Part shown: piece by piece, positions 59,148 through 64,000 of the stretch
How the letters are laid out: each line of letters starts with the position of its first letter
Numbering within the stretch: position 1 is the first letter of the stretch
Source: Thermothelomyces thermophilus ATCC 42464
Taxonomy: Eukaryota; Ascomycota; Sordariomycetes; Sordariales; Chaetomiaceae
Direction: 5' to 3'
Assembly: GCF_000226095.1 (NCBI RefSeq)
Contig: NC_016473.1
Span: 3,782,001 to 3,846,000, forward strand
DNA: 64,000 nucleotides
Notes under the pieces: generated by a model
What the model saw: the letters and a program-made list of their open reading frames with translations, nothing else
The model's database searches: none
What the model was told of the DNA's origin: nothing
Made by a program: the position numbers and the translations under genes

Positions 59148-59985
59148 ATGGACGACTCAACGCCACCTCCCGGCCCCAATGGCGGAGGGCCGATTGACAT
59201 TCACCAACCCTTCACCCCTGGCGAGCGCATCCAACAGCTCAGCGAGACCGACCAGGTACACCCCAACCCCCCCCTTATTTCTCACCACCAGTTCGTTTCC
59301 TTTACGATATATACTAAAATATTCCTTCCTTCTTTAGGACATCGCCTCCCTTCTGGTCCATCTCTCAGCCGCCATGCGTGCCCTGGCCACCCCTCCGGGG
59401 ACCACCGTTTCCGAAACCGGCAACAACAACAACAGCAGCAACAACAATTCCAGCACGATTGCGACCGGCGATCCAGACCTCGAATCCTCGGAACCCGCCC
59501 CGGCCACCGGCAACGATCCGGTGTCTGCCTTCAACGCAGCTCAGACAGCCTTCTTCAACACCCTCGACCGCGTTGACAAGCACCTGACCCGCCAGATCCT
59601 CGCACTCGAAGAGGCGGGCATCATTACGCTTAAGAATACCGCAGCCGGATCCGGGACGGCGGCGGGTACAGCGGCGGCAGAGGGGACCCCGCAGGGCGGC
59701 GAGGGGGCGGCGGGGGGCCCGAGTGGCACACAACAGCAACAACCGCAGCAACAGTCGCCGGAGGGAGGGGCAGGTGACGCGGCCAAGGCAAGGGTTGCCG
59801 GGCCGAGGAGGCTGGAGCCCGACGGGATGGGCAGGTATGGGAATCTGGATGTGGGCAAGCTGAACATGGCGAGCAGCACGGTAGAGAGGGATATGGAGCG
59901 GGAGCTGTGGCGGAGAGCGAGGGAAGAGCTCGCCAAGGTCGTCGGTGATGCCGGGGGCGGGGGTGGAGACCCGATGGAGACGTGA
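59148..59985 (+). CDS. MED11: Mediator complex subunit 11
   Basis: Subunit of the Mediator head module that contacts TFIIH and RNA polymerase II. Exon 1 is 59148-59255 and exon 2 is 59338-59985; the intron has a GTACAC donor, TACTAAAAT branch and TTTAG acceptor, giving 251 aa. The conserved Med11 core is FTPGERIQQLSETDQDIASL (across the junction), LSAAMRALATP and, after an Asn/Ser-rich insertion, DPVSAFNAAQTAFFNTLDRVDKHLTRQILALEEAGII. The C-terminal half is Gly/Gln/Ala rich with DVGKLNMASSTVERDMEREL near the end. The stop TGA at 59983 lies inside a perfect GTGAGT donor, so a longer spliced form to about 60158 or 60349 is possible. Confidence 0.88.
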
Positions 59986-60414
59986 GTCGAGTCAGTAAGG
60001 ATCACTTCTATTCTTCTTTGGCGTTTGACCGCTTGTATTCTTTCTTTCTTCTTTGGACAAGGGTGGTTGGAGCTATGGCGTTGATAAAGAACGGCCTGGT
60101 TGTGGCCGGCGGCATGAAGATACCCTTGGGGCAGTCGGGATACATCAATGAGCGGTGAGTATATAGAAAATTATCATTTTCTCTGTCTGCAGTAATAAAT
60201 GGGCTACTAGGTGCACCCTCTTATCCGCAGTTTCTCGGCTTCCTCCCCCTTCTCTGAACCGCTCTCGAGTTGTCACGATCCTCAGGAGGGCAAAGAGTTG
60301 CCAGGTTTCTCAACGAACAGCGAAACGGCCGTCGATGCCTATTGCGCCTCGCGAAATTAGGCCATTCAGGGCCGCAGTGTAACAGACTCCCCGGAGCTGT
60401 TACACCGTACGCTC
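59986..60414. other. Region between MED11 and the secreted-protein gene, with possible extra MED11 exons
   Basis: 428 bp with convergent gene ends. It holds a frame-compatible candidate exon at 60062-60154 (ends at a second GTGAGT donor) and another after a CCGCAG acceptor at about 60230, open to a TAG near 60349. These could be a MED11 extension or 3' UTR introns. Confidence 0.4.
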
Positions 60415-61123
60415 CTAGGACGAGTGGTTACAGAGTCTGTCATAGGCGCCCGAGGCAATGGTGCCGTTGGCCTCAACAAAGATCGAGGTCGGAATACTGC
60501 AAAGTGTCAGCTCCCTGCAGCGAGTTTCAGATAGGCGATTCTTACACGGCATCAAACAGGACACAGTTGATGTGTTCGTTGTTGGTCTCGATGTTCTCTA
60601 CTAGACCGTCAGTGCGTGCTCGACGAGGTGCAGTCCATGATGAAGTACTTACCGTACCACGCAAAATAGGCATTGCAGTTGGGTTCAGCGTTACACGTGT
60701 ACTGACACTTGAACGGGCCATACGGGTCGCTCTCATGACTGAAACTCATTGCCTATCATCCAAGTCAGCCAACGACACCGCAGCGATTTGTACCCCTGGA
60801 AACGAACGTACGTGTGGGCCGGAGACGAAATGGTCGCTGTACCAGTCCTTCGCAACCGCATACGAGGTCCAGTTCTTGGAATCCGGAGTCACCAGCGTGT
60901 AGTCGTCGATCGGGTAGCCTGCAGGATGCTGCTTGGAGGCCGGCATGCCGTTAGTACAGGCAGAGGCTGGGGCATCACGGGTCGATGTCGCCGGAATCTC
61001 CGCATGGTTGCGGCGGTGGATGGCATGCTTGACGAGGTTGTCGGAACGCGAAGGTGCGGCGAGTGCCATGATGGCAAATGCTGCAACCAGCAGGAAGGAG
61101 ATGGTTCGAATGATGGCCGCCAT
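60415..61123 (-). CDS. Small secreted cysteine-containing protein
   Basis: Four exons on the minus strand: 61123-60812, 60752-60653, 60600-60546 and 60496-60415, giving 182 aa with consistent phases (0, 1, 2). Residues 1-22 are a clear signal peptide: MAAIIRTISFLLVAAFAIMA, with cleavage expected after ALA. A short basic segment with a dibasic RR (about residues 37-38) may be a propeptide. The mature part has six cysteines: in ACTNGM, KCQYTC, NCNAYFAWY, INCVLF and DRLCNHSS. The segment PFKCQYTCNAEPNCNAYFAWY recalls PAN/apple-like extracellular modules of fungal secreted proteins. One N-glycosylation site (NWTS) and another (NGTI) are seen. Role unknown; an effector or cell-wall role is speculation. 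Confidence 0.75.
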
Positions 61124-62684
61124 ATCGAAGACGTTTCGAATCCAGGGAGCTGTAGAGATTGAGAGCTTTGCCTCAAAAGTGGTTTCTCAGGACAAGATAT
61201 CGGTGAGAAGAAGTAGGTAGAATTAGTGGTTTCGAAGCGGAAGTTTCTGCGGATGGCTTTTTTTTTTAGAGATTTCGAGTTTGGAGGGTTTCGCGTTGTC
61301 GACGAGGTTGGGAAGGGCCAATGCCACGAAACCTACAATGAGATGGAAGGAGCGATGACCACACCACTTCGCTGCCCTTCCTCGTTTACGAGATGTGTAA
61401 ATCGATCTGCCCAACTGTGTCATTGTCGATCAGGCCCATTGACTTGAGAAACCAGAAAAGAAGCTGCCACCCGCCGGTTTCCTGATACAGATATCACTCT
61501 CGAACATCCGACATACCTTAGTTGCAATGCTCTAAACGGCAGATTGTACCCCCAATCAGTGGTTCGCCTCTAACAGCATGCCTCAAGGGACGATATGACT
61601 CGATGTATCATTCAATAACACATGTTAACTTGCACGCTAATGTCCTCAGTATATCTGCCTTTGCGAAGTGAATTATTCTAGGACTCAGCAGCAAGAACAG
61701 TTAAGTTGCACCTCTCGAACATGGAGACCACAGAGCACGGCTGGAATAATATAGAATCTTCTACGACGATCGCACGTCGTTTGCATCTCGGGGATGTCTT
61801 GATCCCTTACCTTTCTTCCTCTTACAACAGTCACTCCACCACTTTGCAATGAATGATCTTCCCCCCGTTTCCCAAGAATGGTTCCTCAATCTCAACCTCG
61901 AATTATCCGGCGTAACCATCCACAATTTAAGCCAAACACGATCACCGATGGGAAGAGCCCAATAGCAGAGCGATGTGGCCGTTCTCTGTTAGCTGTTCAT
62001 TGGTGCGTACTCTCAGTGTTTCTTTCTCGTATGCTTGTACATACAAAAATACCACCCCAACCAACATACCTATCGATGTGCGGCGGATAGCTTTACCGTC
62101 GGTAGATCAGAGGGTGACTCGTACTATAAATGAGAACAGGCACGAGTATCTTTATAGAGGCATTCCAAGGCCGAAAACATTTGTTTGAGATAAAGCTGCT
62201 GAGGGTAGAAACTGAGAGTAAACCACCGTCCACACGATGATGAGGTGTGAAATGTAAACAAACAGAGATACTGGCTTGCGGAGGAACATGGGCACGACCA
62301 CAGCACTAAAACCACGATACTCCGTATACATCCGTCAATATTCATATGGTTTCTTTCGTTCATAGAACATGCCTCAAGGCCCAATATCGTTTTGCTTCAT
62401 TAGGCTAGGCAGCTTGACAATGAATAGGTGACGCTGCTACATAAGAAAAACTAAGGAACCGAACCACATACCACGCCCTACATCGACACTCACAATCTCT
62501 GCTGCCACTACCACTAAGCTCACAATCTAGACAGGACATCATACAAACAAACGCCGTTTGCATCGAAGCGCTGAACCGTGACCCATAAAAAGAAAAAGAA
62601 AGGGGGCAAAAAAAGGGAAGGATAACCGTGTAGACCATCAACGGCACTTCGAACCTAAAGAGTCGGGGGGGTCCCTGCCCCCTT
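61124..62684. other. Intergenic region before the PFF1-type protease gene end
   Basis: 1.56 kb upstream of the secreted-protein gene and downstream of the protease stop, both minus strand. AT-richer than coding DNA; one ACTCCGTA copy at 62319. Short open frames only; no gene supported. Confidence 0.5.
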
Positions 62685-64000
62685 TTACACCTCGAACCGT
62701 TTTCTCCCATCCACGAGTCCCTCCGACAGCTTCGTAACCGCTACCCACGCCGGCACAAATTGGAGCGCCTCGTCCAGCGCTGGGATCGTGCCACGGACGT
62801 TTGCGTCGCTCCACTTGCACACCACCGCACCCTTCAAGCCCTTCTCCCGCTTTCTCAGCTCCCCATCTCCCAGAAGCAGGGCCTCCTCGTGATCGGCCCC
62901 CTGCTCGGTAGGGATGGGGCCGTCATCTTCAGCAGGATCCTTCCACTCGACATCCACGACCCACTTCTCGTTCCACTTCCGATGCCACATCCGGAACTGC
63001 GTGATCCCCGCATCGGAGAGCTGGCCGAACCGCGCATCCCATCCGGAGCTGCCGTGCACAGACAGCCGGGAAACGGGCGCCTCGAACTCCAAGAAGCAAG
63101 CCTTGGTGTTGTTCGCCGCGACCTCGAGCCTAGCGGCACTCGGCCCCGTCCGCGAGGCGTTGACCGTTACCAACCCGCTATAGCCCTCGTCTCCCTCTTC
63201 TTTCTGCTCTTTAGCAAACGGCCCATCGACAGGGAAATCTGTAAGCCTCGGCCTCGACTCTGAGCCGTCAAAGCAGCAGCTCGCAAGCCCCAGCCTCCTC
63301 GACACGCCGCAGTCCACCGCCTTGCCCGAAGCCGAGGGCAGCGACGCGATGATTGAACGGACGTACTCCTCCACGCCGTCGTAGCACACCCTATTCGTCC
63401 CGTGGTCGAGGTCCAGCGTCTGCGAGAAGTACACCTTGTACCGCGCCCCCGCCGAGAAGGGGAACGCGACGAGGTTGTACACCAGCGTCGCGACGAACAC
63501 GACCATCAAGAAGACCGGCAGGTGATGCGTCACGCGGTGGATGAAGGGCGCCAGCGGGAGGAGCAGCAAAACGGCGGATAGAAAAGCAATCAGGTAGGGG
63601 AGGAGCAGGTTGCTGCCGTCGGCCCCGGTCTGGTGGACGGCGTCGACGAGCATGAGCGCGGTCTGAGCCACGAGGATGATGATGAAGGGCCCCAGCAGGA
63701 GGAATTGCAGGATCCAGGCCCACGAGGGGAGGCGGCCGGACCAAGCCTGTTCGTTCTCGAAGGGGGAGGGATGGGGGAGGCCGCTGTCGCTGTAGCGTCG
63801 GGCGGCGCCGCTGACGAGGGCCGAGATGGAGCGCCGATAGGTTGTCGCGAAAGTGGTTCGGGCTGGTTGGTCACTGGCCGCGCTGCCGCCTACGAGCGGG
63901 GTCCGTTCGGTCGGGGCCTCAGTGTCGGCATCGTCCTCGTCACCGTCACGAGTTGGTCCGGGGACAGACGTGGAGTGGTTGGAGGGTCCTGGTCGGGAGG
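62685..64000 (-). CDS. Vacuolar membrane protease (PFF1, M28 family), C-terminal part, cut by the window edge
   Basis: The frame is open from the right edge to a stop at 62685 (about 438 codons seen), with no intron evident. The visible portion starts with a hydrophilic Ser/Thr/Asp-rich loop ([12 protein letters not shown]), then several hydrophobic helices ([60 protein letters not shown]). These lead into a luminal domain with [23 protein letters not shown] and [16 protein letters not shown] and a glycosylation site NNT. This is the C-terminal layout of PFF1-type vacuolar membrane proteases. The zinc-binding peptidase domain would lie outside the window, so catalysis cannot be judged. Confidence 0.85.
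   Translation of the reverse strand, partial: SRPGPSNHSTSVPGPTRDGDEDDADTEAPTERTPLVGGSAASDQPARTTFATTYRRSISALVSGAARRYSDSGLPHPSPFENEQAWSGRLPSWAWILQFLLLGPFIIILVAQTALMLVDAVHQTGADGSNLLLPYLIAFLSAVLLLLPLAPFIHRVTHHLPVFLMVVFVATLVYNLVAFPFSAGARYKVYFSQTLDLDHGTNRVCYDGVEEYVRSIIASLPSASGKAVDCGVSRRLGLASCCFDGSESRPRLTDFPVDGPFAKEQKEEGDEGYSGLVTVNASRTGPSAARLEVAANNTKACFLEFEAPVSRLSVHGSSGWDARFGQLSDAGITQFRMWHRKWNEKWVVDVEWKDPAEDDGPIPTEQGADHEEALLLGDGELRKREKGLKGAVVCKWSDANVRGTIPALDEALQFVPAWVAVTKLSEGLVDGRKRFEV

Overview
This is nuclear DNA of a filamentous ascomycete (Pezizomycotina), most likely Sordariales and perhaps a Chaetomiaceae-type genome. Evidence: GC-rich codon use; short introns (mostly 50-140 nt) with GTRNGT donors and CTAAC/CTGAC branch points; polar-growth and mitochondrial genes typical of moulds (a TeaR-like cell-end protein, and a mitochondrial ClpP that budding yeast lacks); and a frequent intergenic motif ACTCCGTA/TACGGAGT. 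I rebuilt exon structures by hand from splice signals, frame continuity and family conservation. The species is inferred, not shown.

Layout, left to right: kinesin-14 KlpA/Kar3 (-, cut by the left edge); a LOA1/Vps66-like acyltransferase (+); dihydroxy-acid dehydratase ILV3 (-); mitochondrial ClpP (-), head to head with a conserved mitochondrial protein of unknown role (+); primase large subunit PRI2 (+); a gene-poor stretch of about 4.4 kb; a small CxxC protein (-); a second gene-poor stretch of about 5.6 kb; TeaR-like protein (-); a metallophosphoesterase (+); a third gene-poor stretch of about 5.3 kb; a J-domain protein with a huge Arg-Glu repeat (+); sterol O-acyltransferase (-); a Ser/Thr kinase (+); HSP90 (-); FKBP12 (+); a flavin-reductase-like protein (-) head to head with mitoribosomal bL31m (+); retromer Vps5 (-); TFIID subunit TAF5 (-) head to head with Mediator MED11 (+); a small secreted cysteine protein (-); and a vacuolar PFF1-type protease (-, cut by the right edge).

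The genes are mostly conserved housekeeping functions, not a biosynthetic or mobile cluster. Links between them: several products go to mitochondria (ILV3, ClpP, the unknown protein, probably the flavin reductase, bL31m); TAF5 and MED11 both serve the RNA polymerase II pre-initiation complex and share a promoter region of about 560 bp; HSP90 and FKBP12 are adjacent and divergent. I saw no convincing transposon, virus-derived element, tRNA, rRNA or CRISPR array. The most informative findings are at gene-structure level: a GC-AG intron and a missing acyltransferase His in the LOA1-like gene, two micro-exons in ClpP, an in-frame alternative acceptor in TAF5, in-frame stop codons lying inside splice donors in MED11, a CPC1/GCN4-type site before ILV3 and a gap-type heat-shock element before HSP90.
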